Source of the DNA: Lichenihabitans sp033947565
GTDB lineage: Bacteria; Pseudomonadota; Alphaproteobacteria; Rhizobiales; Beijerinckiaceae
Assembly: GCF_033947565.1 (NCBI RefSeq)
Contig: NZ_JARPVX010000138.1
Location: 1-5,748, forward strand
Length of the DNA: 5,748 bases
Reading direction: 5' to 3'
Under the pieces are notes generated by a model. That model was given only the letters and a program-made list of their open reading frames with translations, made no database searches and was not told the DNA's origin. Both the position numbers and the translations under genes were made by a program. Shown here piece by piece: positions 1 to 5,665 of the stretch (within the stretch, counting starts at the first letter, position 1; the number at the start of each line of letters is the position of its first letter).

Positions 1-1
1 G

Positions 2-559
2 CCGTGGGGGCGCGACACCGCGCAATGGCGCGACCGCGTCGCGTTCCTGCGGGCCGCCGAGGGCGAGCCCTGGCCGGACCTGAGCGACGCGGCGCTGGAA
101 ACCACGGCCGAGGCTTGGCTGGCGCCGTTCTGTGCGGGCCGCACCCGGCTGGCCGAGCTCGACGCTCCCCTGCTCGGCGAGGCCGTGCGGGCGCTGCTGC
201 CTTATCCCCTGCAACGGCGGCTCGATGCGGAAGCGCCCACCCATTTCGAAGCCCCGACGGGATCGCGGCTGCCGGTCGATTATGCGGCCGAGGGCGGGCC
301 CGCCATCGCGGTGCGGGTGCAGGAACTGTTCGGCCTGTCGCGCCACCCGGCGCTGGCGGGCGGCCGGGTGGCCCTGGTGCTCACCCTGCTGTCGCCAGCC
401 CACCGGCCGATCCAGATCACCCGCGACCTGCCCGGGTTCTGGGCCGGCTCGTGGGCGGCCGTGAAGGCCGAAATGAAGGGTCGCTACCCGCGCCACCCCT
501 GGCCGGACGACCCCGCGGCCGCAGCCGCAACGACGCGGGTGAAGCCGAGGGACCCATAA
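2..559 (+). CDS. hrpB: ATP-dependent helicase HrpB, C-terminal part (5' end outside window)
   Basis: This is the last 185 codons of a reading frame open from the window edge to the TAA at 557-559. HrpB is a DEAH-box (SF2) ATP-dependent helicase, presumed to act on RNA in the cytoplasm. The helicase motor lies upstream and is not visible. What is visible is the HrpB-specific C-terminal domain. It has a PLQRRLDAEAPTHFEAPTGS stretch (208-267), then VRVQELFGL, then the family signature RPIQITRDLPGFW (LPGFW at 428-442), followed by EMKGRYPRHPWPDDP and a short basic tail ending VKPRDP. This order matches the usual end of HrpB proteins, so the C-terminus looks complete. No frameshift is seen. The gene runs toward the Tad cassette with 77 bp between them, so it probably belongs to a separate transcript. 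The family call is secure; the function in this organism is inferred from the family. Confidence 0.93.
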   Translation, partial: PWGRDTAQWRDRVAFLRAAEGEPWPDLSDAALETTAEAWLAPFCAGRTRLAELDAPLLGEAVRALLPYPLQRRLDAEAPTHFEAPTGSRLPVDYAAEGGPAIAVRVQELFGLSRHPALAGGRVALVLTLLSPAHRPIQITRDLPGFWAGSWAAVKAEMKGRYPRHPWPDDPAAAAATTRVKPRDP

Positions 560-574
560 GGTTCGATTCAGCTT

Positions 575-592
575 ACCCTACGACAGTAGGGT
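575..592. promoter_or_regulatory. Perfect 7-bp inverted repeat, candidate operator or hairpin
   Basis: ACCCTAC (575-581), spacer GACA, GTAGGGT (586-592) form a perfect dyad of 18 bp, starting 15 bp after the hrpB stop and ending 44 bp before the TadE-like start. It has the size and symmetry of a binding site for a dimeric repressor or activator (TetR or LuxR type, for example). As RNA it would form a 7-bp stem with a 4-nt loop. No T-run follows it, so it is a poor match for an intrinsic terminator of hrpB. Its place just before an A+T-rich patch favours a regulatory role for the Tad cassette. No regulator gene is visible here to pair with it. Confidence 0.5.
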
Positions 593-593
593 T

Positions 594-612
594 CCTCACA
601 AATCAATTTTAA
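594..612 (+). promoter_or_regulatory. A+T-rich patch, possible promoter region of the Tad cassette
   Basis: This short stretch, including CAAATCAATTTTAA, is strikingly A+T-rich for such a GC-rich window. It sits between the dyad at 575-592 and the start codon at 637, where a promoter would be expected. I could not find a convincing sigma-70 pair: candidate -10 hexamers match the consensus at three positions or fewer. Calling it a promoter therefore rests on position and composition. Any start site here would leave a leader of roughly 20-35 nt. Confidence 0.3.
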
Positions 613-636
613 CCCGGCGGCGGCAGAAGGACCGGG

Positions 637-1203
637 ATGTCTTCCCCTTCGATCCCGTCGACCCGACACCTGGAAGGGCCCTCGCGGCGCCTTGCGGGCT
701 TTCCCTGCGACACGAGCGGCGCCACTGCGGTGGAATTCGCGCTGGTGTCGGTGCCGTTCCTGGCCGTTCTTTTGTTCGGCCTGCAGTTCTTCATCATGTT
801 CTTCGCCCAGCAGGGCCTGGAATCCTTTACCCAGGACACCGCCCGGCAAATCCTGACCGGCACGACGCAGACCAAGGGCCTGACCCAGGCGCAATTCAAG
901 CAAGCGCTCTGCGCCAGCCTGCCGTCGCTTTACAGTTGCAGCCTTCTTTACGTCGATGTGCAGACCGCCTCGGCCTTTTCGAGCGCGGCGACGGCCACGC
1001 CCTCCCTCACCTACGGCGACGCCGGCACCATCACGACCAGCATGAACTACAATCTCGGATCGGCGGGCGATATCGTCGTGCTGCGGATGATGTATCTGTG
1101 GCCCGTGGTCGGCAACCTGCTCGGCTCGGGCCTCGCCAACGCCACCAGCACCACGCGCCTGCTGATCTCGACGGCGGTGTTGAAGACAGAGAACTACCGA
1201 TGA
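637..1203 (+). CDS. TadE-like pseudopilin (Flp/Tad pilus assembly), first copy
   Basis: This 188-residue protein has the TadE layout: a short cytoplasmic N-terminus, one transmembrane helix, and a periplasmic domain. At G28-A-T-A-V-E33 there is a class III prepilin-type site, with cleavage expected after G28 and the conserved Glu at +5. The hydrophobic helix follows, about residues 34-57. The GLESFTQDTARQILTG segment after the helix is typical of the TadE family. C92 and C101 are spaced as in TadE proteins that form a periplasmic disulfide. TadE-type pseudopilins are processed by a TadV-like peptidase and are thought to help assemble Flp pili at the inner membrane. The start is supported by AGAAGGA at 625-631, five bases before the ATG. 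It is first of a three-gene overlapping set and ends in ATGA with the next gene. The family call is firm. The exact pilus or surface structure it serves is not shown here. Confidence 0.85.
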   Translation: MSSPSIPSTRHLEGPSRRLAGFPCDTSGATAVEFALVSVPFLAVLLFGLQFFIMFFAQQGLESFTQDTARQILTGTTQTKGLTQAQFKQALCASLPSLYSCSLLYVDVQTASAFSSAATATPSLTYGDAGTITTSMNYNLGSAGDIVVLRMMYLWPVVGNLLGSGLANATSTTRLLISTAVLKTENYR

Positions 1204-1742
1204 GGTGGCCGGGTGCCGTGCTAAGGCGCTTCGCAGCCTGCCGGGCGGGCGTGCGCGCGGTCGAATTCGCCTGCGTGCTGCCGATCTTCCTGCTGCTGTT
1301 GATGGGCGGCGGCGAATATACGCGTGCCCTGGCGATCTCCCGCAAGGTCACGGTCACCACCCGCACCGTCACCGACCTTACCAGCCGTTCCACAACGGTG
1401 ACCGAGAGCGAGATCAAGGCCATCCTGGCCGCCTCCACGCAGGTGATGGCCCCCTTCGACGCCAGCAACCTGACCATCGTGCTGTCCGAGGTCACCACCG
1501 ATGCGGCCGGCACGAAGACAACCGTCACCTGGAGCCGCACCCTCAACGGCACGGCGCTCCCGGAAGGCAGCAGCTTCCCGCTGGCCAGCGGCGCCGGCCA
1601 GGCGGGCGCCTCGCTGATCGTCGGCCAGGTCAGCTACGCCTATGTGCCGAGCTTCGGCAGCAGCTTCGTCGCCGCGATGACCCTGGCCGACACGCTCTAT
1701 ATGAACCCCCGGCTGTCCACCACCGTGGCGGTCTCGGGCTGA
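1200..1742 (+). CDS. TadE-like pseudopilin, second copy, threonine-rich
   Basis: This 180-residue protein starts at the ATG that overlaps the previous stop (ATGA, 1200-1203). That start gives a normal TadE N-terminus: a basic leader (VLRRFAACR), then G17-V-R-A-V-E22, a prepilin-type site with Glu at +5, then a hydrophobic helix (about residues 23-38) ending in GGGEYTRA. The frame stays open upstream to 936, but that stretch only shadows the first gene. The segment after the helix is unusually rich in Thr and Val (TVTTRTVTDL and the residues after it), and the periplasmic domain (about residues 40-180) has no cysteines, unlike the first copy. It is a divergent paralogue, not a recent duplicate. 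No strong ribosome binding site precedes it, so translation is probably coupled to the upstream gene. Processing by a TadV-type peptidase is inferred from the motif. The likely role is minor pseudopilin in the same envelope complex. Confidence 0.82.
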   Translation: MRWPGAVLRRFAACRAGVRAVEFACVLPIFLLLLMGGGEYTRALAISRKVTVTTRTVTDLTSRSTTVTESEIKAILAASTQVMAPFDASNLTIVLSEVTTDAAGTKTTVTWSRTLNGTALPEGSSFPLASGAGQAGASLIVGQVSYAYVPSFGSSFVAAMTLADTLYMNPRLSTTVAVSG

Positions 1743-3076
1743 TGCGGCACCGCCTGGGTCGGGCCCTCGCGGGCGCCATAACGGCGGCGCGCCGCTTGGC
1801 TCGGCAGCGCGACGCCAATGTGGCGGTGATCTTCAGCCTCACGGCGCTGCCGCTGTTGTTCAGCGCCGGCATGGGACTCGACTACGCGGCGGCGGCCCGC
1901 AAGCGCAGCAAACTGAACGGGGTCGCCGATGCGGCGGCCCTGGCGGCCGTCACCCCGGCCATGATGGGCAAATCCGCCGCTGTGGCCAAGGCTGCGGCCA
2001 CGAGCCTGTTCATGGCTCAGGCCAACAACACACCCAACATCGCCTTCTCGTCCTCGGGGCTCAGCGTCGGCGTCACGGACACCACGAGCAACGGCGTCAC
2101 CTCGCGCAACGTCACCGTGACCTATGCGGCGGCCTCGCCCAATGTTTTCGCCAATATGCTCGGCGCCTCCATCGCGATCGGCGGCACGGCGGCCGCGGGT
2201 GCCGCCACGGCGCCCAACGTCGATTTCTACCTGCTGCTGGACACATCGCCTTCCATGGCGATCGCGGCCACCACGGACGGCATCGCCACCATGATGGCCA
2301 AGACGCCGTCGCAGGACAACGGCGCCGGCTGCGCCTTCGCGTGCCACGAAAGCAATCCGGCCGCCGACAACCTCGGCAACCCGAACACCATCGACAATTA
2401 CCAACTGGCCCGGAACCTCGGTGTGACGATCCGCATGGATCTCGTCACCAAGGCGACGCAGGACCTGATGGATTACGCCACCAGCGTGGCGACCAGCAAC
2501 AGCGCCACCTACCGGGCCGCCATCTCGACCTTCGACTACCAGCTCGCCACCCCGGTGACGCTGACGTCGAACCTCAGCGCCGCCAAGAGCAAGGCGGGCG
2601 ATATCGAGATGTTGCAGGTCTACAAGAACAACTACCTGACGGCCTCCGTCAGGAACACCGACATGGATACGAGCTGGACCAGCAGCATCGCGACCATGAG
2701 CGGAAACCTGCCGACGCCGGGCAACGGCACCAACAACGCCGGCGACAGCCCGCAGGAGGTGTTGTTCATCGTCACCGACGGGGTCGCCGACGAAAGCAAC
2801 AGCGGCCGCCAGATCTATGCCATAGGCGGCTCGACCTGCACGTCGATCAAGAATCGCGGCATCAGGGTCGCGGTCCTTTATACCTATTACAACAAACTGC
2901 CGACCAATAACTTCTACACGAACAACGTGGCGCCGTTTCAGTCCACCATCGGCTCCACGCTCGAGGCCTGCGCGAGCCCCGGGCTTTATACCGTGGTGAA
3001 CACCGGCGACGATATTTCGGGCGCCCTGAAGTTGCTGTTCAACAAGGCCGTCACCACGCCCCACCTGACCCAGTGA
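1742..3076 (+). CDS. TadG-like pilus assembly protein with C-terminal vWA domain
   Basis: This 444-residue protein starts at the ATG overlapping the previous stop (TGATG, 1740-1744). A basic N-terminus is followed by a Tad-type segment, D24-A-N-V-A-V-I-F, and one hydrophobic helix (about residues 27-48) running into GLDYAAAARKRSKLNG and an Ala-rich helix, as in PF13400 proteins. A linker domain (about 95-155) leads to a vWA domain. Its metal-binding MIDAS motif is D167-T-S169-P-S171, and the later acidic position is D346 in IVTDG. C366, just before IKNRGIRVAVLYTYYN, and C410 in EACASPGLY match the cysteine pair common near the end of TadG proteins. A CAFACH motif lies at 197-202. The protein lacks the Gly/Glu prepilin site of its two partners, so it is probably anchored by an uncleaved helix. 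vWA TadG proteins are thought to link or stabilise the pilus in the envelope. The family is firm; the detailed role is inferred. Confidence 0.85.
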   Translation: MRHRLGRALAGAITAARRLARQRDANVAVIFSLTALPLLFSAGMGLDYAAAARKRSKLNGVADAAALAAVTPAMMGKSAAVAKAAATSLFMAQANNTPNIAFSSSGLSVGVTDTTSNGVTSRNVTVTYAAASPNVFANMLGASIAIGGTAAAGAATAPNVDFYLLLDTSPSMAIAATTDGIATMMAKTPSQDNGAGCAFACHESNPAADNLGNPNTIDNYQLARNLGVTIRMDLVTKATQDLMDYATSVATSNSATYRAAISTFDYQLATPVTLTSNLSAAKSKAGDIEMLQVYKNNYLTASVRNTDMDTSWTSSIATMSGNLPTPGNGTNNAGDSPQEVLFIVTDGVADESNSGRQIYAIGGSTCTSIKNRGIRVAVLYTYYNKLPTNNFYTNNVAPFQSTIGSTLEACASPGLYTVVNTGDDISGALKLLFNKAVTTPHLTQ

Positions 3077-3123
3077 GGGCATCGCCCTCGCTTCCGCCGC
3101 AAACCCGTGTTGCCCTGCGGGTT
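3075..3123 (+). terminator. Two small GC-rich hairpins after the Tad cassette, weak terminator candidate
   Basis: The first hairpin is GAGGGC-ATC-GCCCTC (3075-3089) and overlaps the TadG-like stop codon. The second is AACCCG (3102-3107) pairing with CGGGTT (3118-3123) across a 10-nt loop. Neither is followed by a T-run, so neither is a classic intrinsic terminator. They may slow transcription or protect the 3' end. Because the next gene starts only 22 bases later, read-through into it is possible. Confidence 0.3.
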
Positions 3124-3144
3124 CTAGCTGTTTGGTGAGGCCCG

Positions 3145-4017
3145 ATGACCGACGTCCCGAACCCGTTTCCCGCCATCACGGCCCGGCCCGGGCGGCGCGC
3201 CTTCCTGAAGACGAGCCTCGGCTCCGGCTTCGCGCTCGCGGTGGGGCCGGTGGCGGCCCAGACCATCGCCACCCCGGCCACGGGCCTCGTGGCCGGGGAA
3301 GTGAAGGTGCCGGTGGCGGACGGCACCATCCCGGCCTATCGGGCCATGCCCGCCACAGGCGGCCCCTTCCCGACCATGCTGGTGATCCACGAGATCTTCG
3401 GCGTGCATGAATGGATCACGGACGTGTGCCGCCGCTTCGCCCGGCTCGGTTATTACGCGATCGCGCCCGACCTTTACGCCCGGCAGGGCGACGCCACCAA
3501 AGCCGACATCAAGACCATCATCACCGATATCGTGCCCAAGGTGCCGGACGCTGAGGTCTTGTCCGACCTCGACGCCACGGTGGCCTTCGCCAAGGCCTCG
3601 GGCGCGGCCGATACGGGTCGCCTCGGCGCCACCGGATTCTGTTGGGGCGGCCGGCAGATCTGGCTTTACGCGGCCCACAACAAGGACATGAAGGCGGCCG
3701 TCGCGTTCTATGGCCTGCTCGGCGGCGAGCATGCCCCGACGTCGCCGAACAAGCCGAAGAACCCGGTCGACATCGGCACGACGATCACCACGCCCGTGCT
3801 CGGCCTTTATGGTGGCAAGGACGAGAACATCCCCGAACCGCTGATCGCGCAGATGCGGGCCGAACTCGCCGAAGGCCACAGCCCCGCCCGCATCGAGCTG
3901 TATCCCGATGCGCCGCACGGCTTCTTCGCCGACTACCGCCCGAGCTACCGCAAGCCCGCGGCCGAGGACGCCTGGGCCAAGGCGCAGGCGTGGTTCAAGC
4001 AATACGGGGTGAGCTGA
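3145..4017 (+). CDS. Dienelactone hydrolase family protein with Tat signal peptide
   Basis: This 290-residue alpha/beta hydrolase belongs to the dienelactone hydrolase (carboxymethylenebutenolidase) family. The N-terminus has a twin-arginine motif, G-R17-R18-A-F-L-K, a hydrophobic stretch (about 25-35) and a likely cleavage after V-A-A38, so it is predicted to be exported folded to the periplasm. The mature part has the family landmarks: E83 in VIHEIFG, nucleophile C166 in GFCWGG, D226 in GGKDENIP and H258 in APHGFF. That gives a Cys-Asp-His triad, with the Glu that tunes the Cys in classical enzymes. GGTGAGG at 3134-3140 is a ribosome binding site four bases before the ATG. Classical enzymes open dienelactone to maleylacetate, but no aromatic degradation genes lie nearby, so the substrate is unknown. 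It lies 68 bp after the Tad cassette and faces gpmI. The family call is strong. Confidence 0.9.
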   Translation: MTDVPNPFPAITARPGRRAFLKTSLGSGFALAVGPVAAQTIATPATGLVAGEVKVPVADGTIPAYRAMPATGGPFPTMLVIHEIFGVHEWITDVCRRFARLGYYAIAPDLYARQGDATKADIKTIITDIVPKVPDAEVLSDLDATVAFAKASGAADTGRLGATGFCWGGRQIWLYAAHNKDMKAAVAFYGLLGGEHAPTSPNKPKNPVDIGTTITTPVLGLYGGKDENIPEPLIAQMRAELAEGHSPARIELYPDAPHGFFADYRPSYRKPAAEDAWAKAQAWFKQYGVS

Positions 4018-4045
4018 AGCGAACCTCGAAGACCGCCGGGCCGCC

Positions 4046-5572
4046 TCACGCCTCGATCAGCGAGCGCCCGGTCATCTCGGGCGGCTGCGGCACGCCGAGC
4101 AGCTGCAACAGCGTCGGAGCGAGATCGGCCAAGCGCCCATCATGGAGCCGCGCGCCCGGCCGGCCATACAGGAACACCGGCACCGGGTTGGTGGTGTGGG
4201 CCGTATGGGGACCGCCGGTTCCAGGGTCCTTCATCAGCTCGCAATTGCCGTGGTCGGCCGTCACCACCAGGCTGCCCCCCATGGTGGCGATCGCGTCGGC
4301 GATGCGGCCGAGACCGATATCCACCGCTTCGACGGCCTTGATCACCGCCGCGAGGTCGCCCGTGTGGCCCACCATGTCCGGGTTGGCGAAGTTCAACACC
4401 AGCAGGTCGTAATGGCCCGACACGATCGCCGCCACGGCCTTGTCGGTGAGTTCGGGCGCCGACATTTCGGGCTGCAGGTCGTAGGTCGCCACCTTGGGCG
4501 ACGGCACCATAATGCGGTCTTCGCCCGCATAGGGCTCCTCGCGGCCACCGTTGAGGAAATAGGTGACGTGCGGGTATTTCTCGCTTTCGGCCATGCGGAC
4601 CTGGGTCTTGCCGGCCGCCGCCACCACCTCGCCCAAAACCTTGGTGAGGTCCTGCGACGGAAACAACGTGGCGAGATGGCGGTCGAGGTCGGTCGAATAG
4701 GACGTCATGCCGACCGCCGCCGCGAGAACCGGCCGGCGCGGCACCGCGAAGCCGGTGAACCCGGGGTCGAGCAGCGCCGTCAGGAACTCGCGCACCCGGT
4801 CGGCGCGGAAGTTGAAGCAGATCAGCGCGTCGCCGTCCCGCATGCCGTCGTAACTGCCGATAACGGTCGGCTCCACGAATTCGTCGCCGCCGGTGCCCGC
4901 CCCATAGGTCTGCCGCACCACCGCGAGCGGATCCCGGCCGGCGGCGCCCTGCCCGGCCACGATGCAATCGTAAGCCTTGGCGACGCGCTCCCAACGGTTG
5001 TCGCGGTCCATGGCGAAATAGCGACCGCACACGGTGGCGACCGTGGCCGAGGCGGGCAGTTCCTCGAGCAGGGTTTCGAGGTAGCCTGCGCCGGCCTCGG
5101 GCGGCGTGTCGCGCCCATCCGTAATCACGTGAAACAACACCGGCACCTCGGCGTCGTCGAGCGCCTCGGCGAGTGCCACGGCGTGGCTCTGGTGGGCGTG
5201 CACGCCGCCGGGCGACACGAGGCCGACGAGGTGGCAGCGGCCGCCCGTGGCCTTCACGGCCGTGATCAGGTCCTGCAGCGGCGGCAACAGCGCCAGCGCG
5301 CCCGTTTCCGACGCCGCGGTGATGCGCGGCAGGTCCTGCATCACCACGCGGCCGGCGCCGATGTTGAGGTGGCCGACCTCGGAATTGCCCATCTGGCCGT
5401 CCGGCAGCCCGACATCGTGACCCGACGGCTGCAGGATGGCATGCGGCGAGGCGGCGATCAGCCGGTCGTAATGGGGGGTGTGGGCCAGCGCCACGGCATT
5501 GTCGTGGGCCTCGCCACGCAGGCCCCAGCCATCGAGGATCACCAGCATGGCGGGGCGGCGCGCGTCGGTCAT
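4046..5572 (-). CDS. gpmI: 2,3-bisphosphoglycerate-independent phosphoglycerate mutase
   Basis: This complete 508-residue enzyme interconverts 3-phosphoglycerate and 2-phosphoglycerate in glycolysis and gluconeogenesis in the cytosol. It belongs to the alkaline phosphatase superfamily and uses two metal ions, commonly Mn. The key residues are present: D14 in ILDGWG, catalytic S64 in MGNSEVGHLN, H125 in GVHAHQSH, D155 in TDGRDTPP, R184 in GRYFAMDRD, R256 and R259 in FNFRADR, K332 in SEKYPHVTYF, D399 and H403 in NPDMVGHTG, D440 and H441 in TADHGN, and H459 in GPHTAHTTNPVP. The length fits the family (about 510). An AAAGGA ribosome binding site (complement of 5581-5586) lies eight bases before the ATG. 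It stands alone: it converges with the hydrolase gene and diverges from the gene at 5666. Some alphaproteobacteria have envC and ctpA peptidase genes beside gpmI; these are not on either side here. Confidence 0.97.
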   Translation of the reverse strand: MTDARRPAMLVILDGWGLRGEAHDNAVALAHTPHYDRLIAASPHAILQPSGHDVGLPDGQMGNSEVGHLNIGAGRVVMQDLPRITAASETGALALLPPLQDLITAVKATGGRCHLVGLVSPGGVHAHQSHAVALAEALDDAEVPVLFHVITDGRDTPPEAGAGYLETLLEELPASATVATVCGRYFAMDRDNRWERVAKAYDCIVAGQGAAGRDPLAVVRQTYGAGTGGDEFVEPTVIGSYDGMRDGDALICFNFRADRVREFLTALLDPGFTGFAVPRRPVLAAAVGMTSYSTDLDRHLATLFPSQDLTKVLGEVVAAAGKTQVRMAESEKYPHVTYFLNGGREEPYAGEDRIMVPSPKVATYDLQPEMSAPELTDKAVAAIVSGHYDLLVLNFANPDMVGHTGDLAAVIKAVEAVDIGLGRIADAIATMGGSLVVTADHGNCELMKDPGTGGPHTAHTTNPVPVFLYGRPGARLHDGRLADLAPTLLQLLGVPQPPEMTGRSLIEA

Positions 5573-5628
5573 CGTCGAGGTCCTTTATCGGCGGCAGGGC
5601 TGCGGCTCGGCCCGCGCCCGCTTGCGCC

Positions 5629-5656
5629 TATATAACGCAGCACGCTCCACGCCCAA
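5629..5656 (-). promoter_or_regulatory. Promoter-like element for gpmI
   Basis: On the minus strand, TTGGGC (complement of 5651-5656) and TATATA (5629-5634) are separated by 16 bp, a layout like a sigma-70 -35/-10 pair. The -35 is weak (TTG conserved only) and the -10 is fair. TATATA is self-complementary, and the plus strand also reads TATAAC at 5631-5636 some 30 bases before the ATG at 5666, so the same A+T-rich core could serve both divergent genes. No good -35 is seen for the plus direction. A gpmI leader from here would be roughly 50 nt. Confidence 0.4.
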
Positions 5657-5665
5657 CGGGTTTTC

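Noticed and set aside
4..612. Plus-strand frame of 202 codons overlapping hrpB
   Set aside because: The translation is Arg/Ala/Gly/Pro-rich without motifs, and the overlapping frame ending at 559 carries the HrpB C-terminal signature.
936..1199. Upstream extension of the second TadE-like gene
   Set aside because: The ATG at 936 is inside the first TadE gene, and the extra residues are Arg/His-rich shadow sequence. The ATG at 1200 gives a proper TadE N-terminus and an ATGA overlap.
1697..3082. Long open frame of 461 codons on the minus strand opposite the TadG-like gene
   Set aside because: Its product is dominated by Arg, Gly, Val, Ala and His with no recognisable domain, as expected for the antisense of a high-GC gene. 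The plus-strand gene has clear TadG and vWA motifs.
3124..4002. Minus-strand frame of 292 codons opposite the hydrolase gene
   Set aside because: It has shadow-type composition, and the plus strand encodes a complete hydrolase with a Tat signal and triad.
4018..4045. Bidirectional terminator between the convergent hydrolase and gpmI genes
   Set aside because: I looked for a stem-loop flanked by A and T runs in the 28-bp gap and found only imperfect GC-rich repeats, so no terminator can be supported.
5573..5628. Riboswitch or attenuator in the gpmI leader
   Set aside because: The leader is short, and I saw no conserved riboswitch core, leader peptide or T-run.
4142..5635. Long open frame of 497 codons on the plus strand opposite gpmI
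   Set aside because: It is the antisense shadow of gpmI, with His/Arg/Gly-rich low-complexity translation and no family motif. gpmI has every catalytic residue on the other strand.
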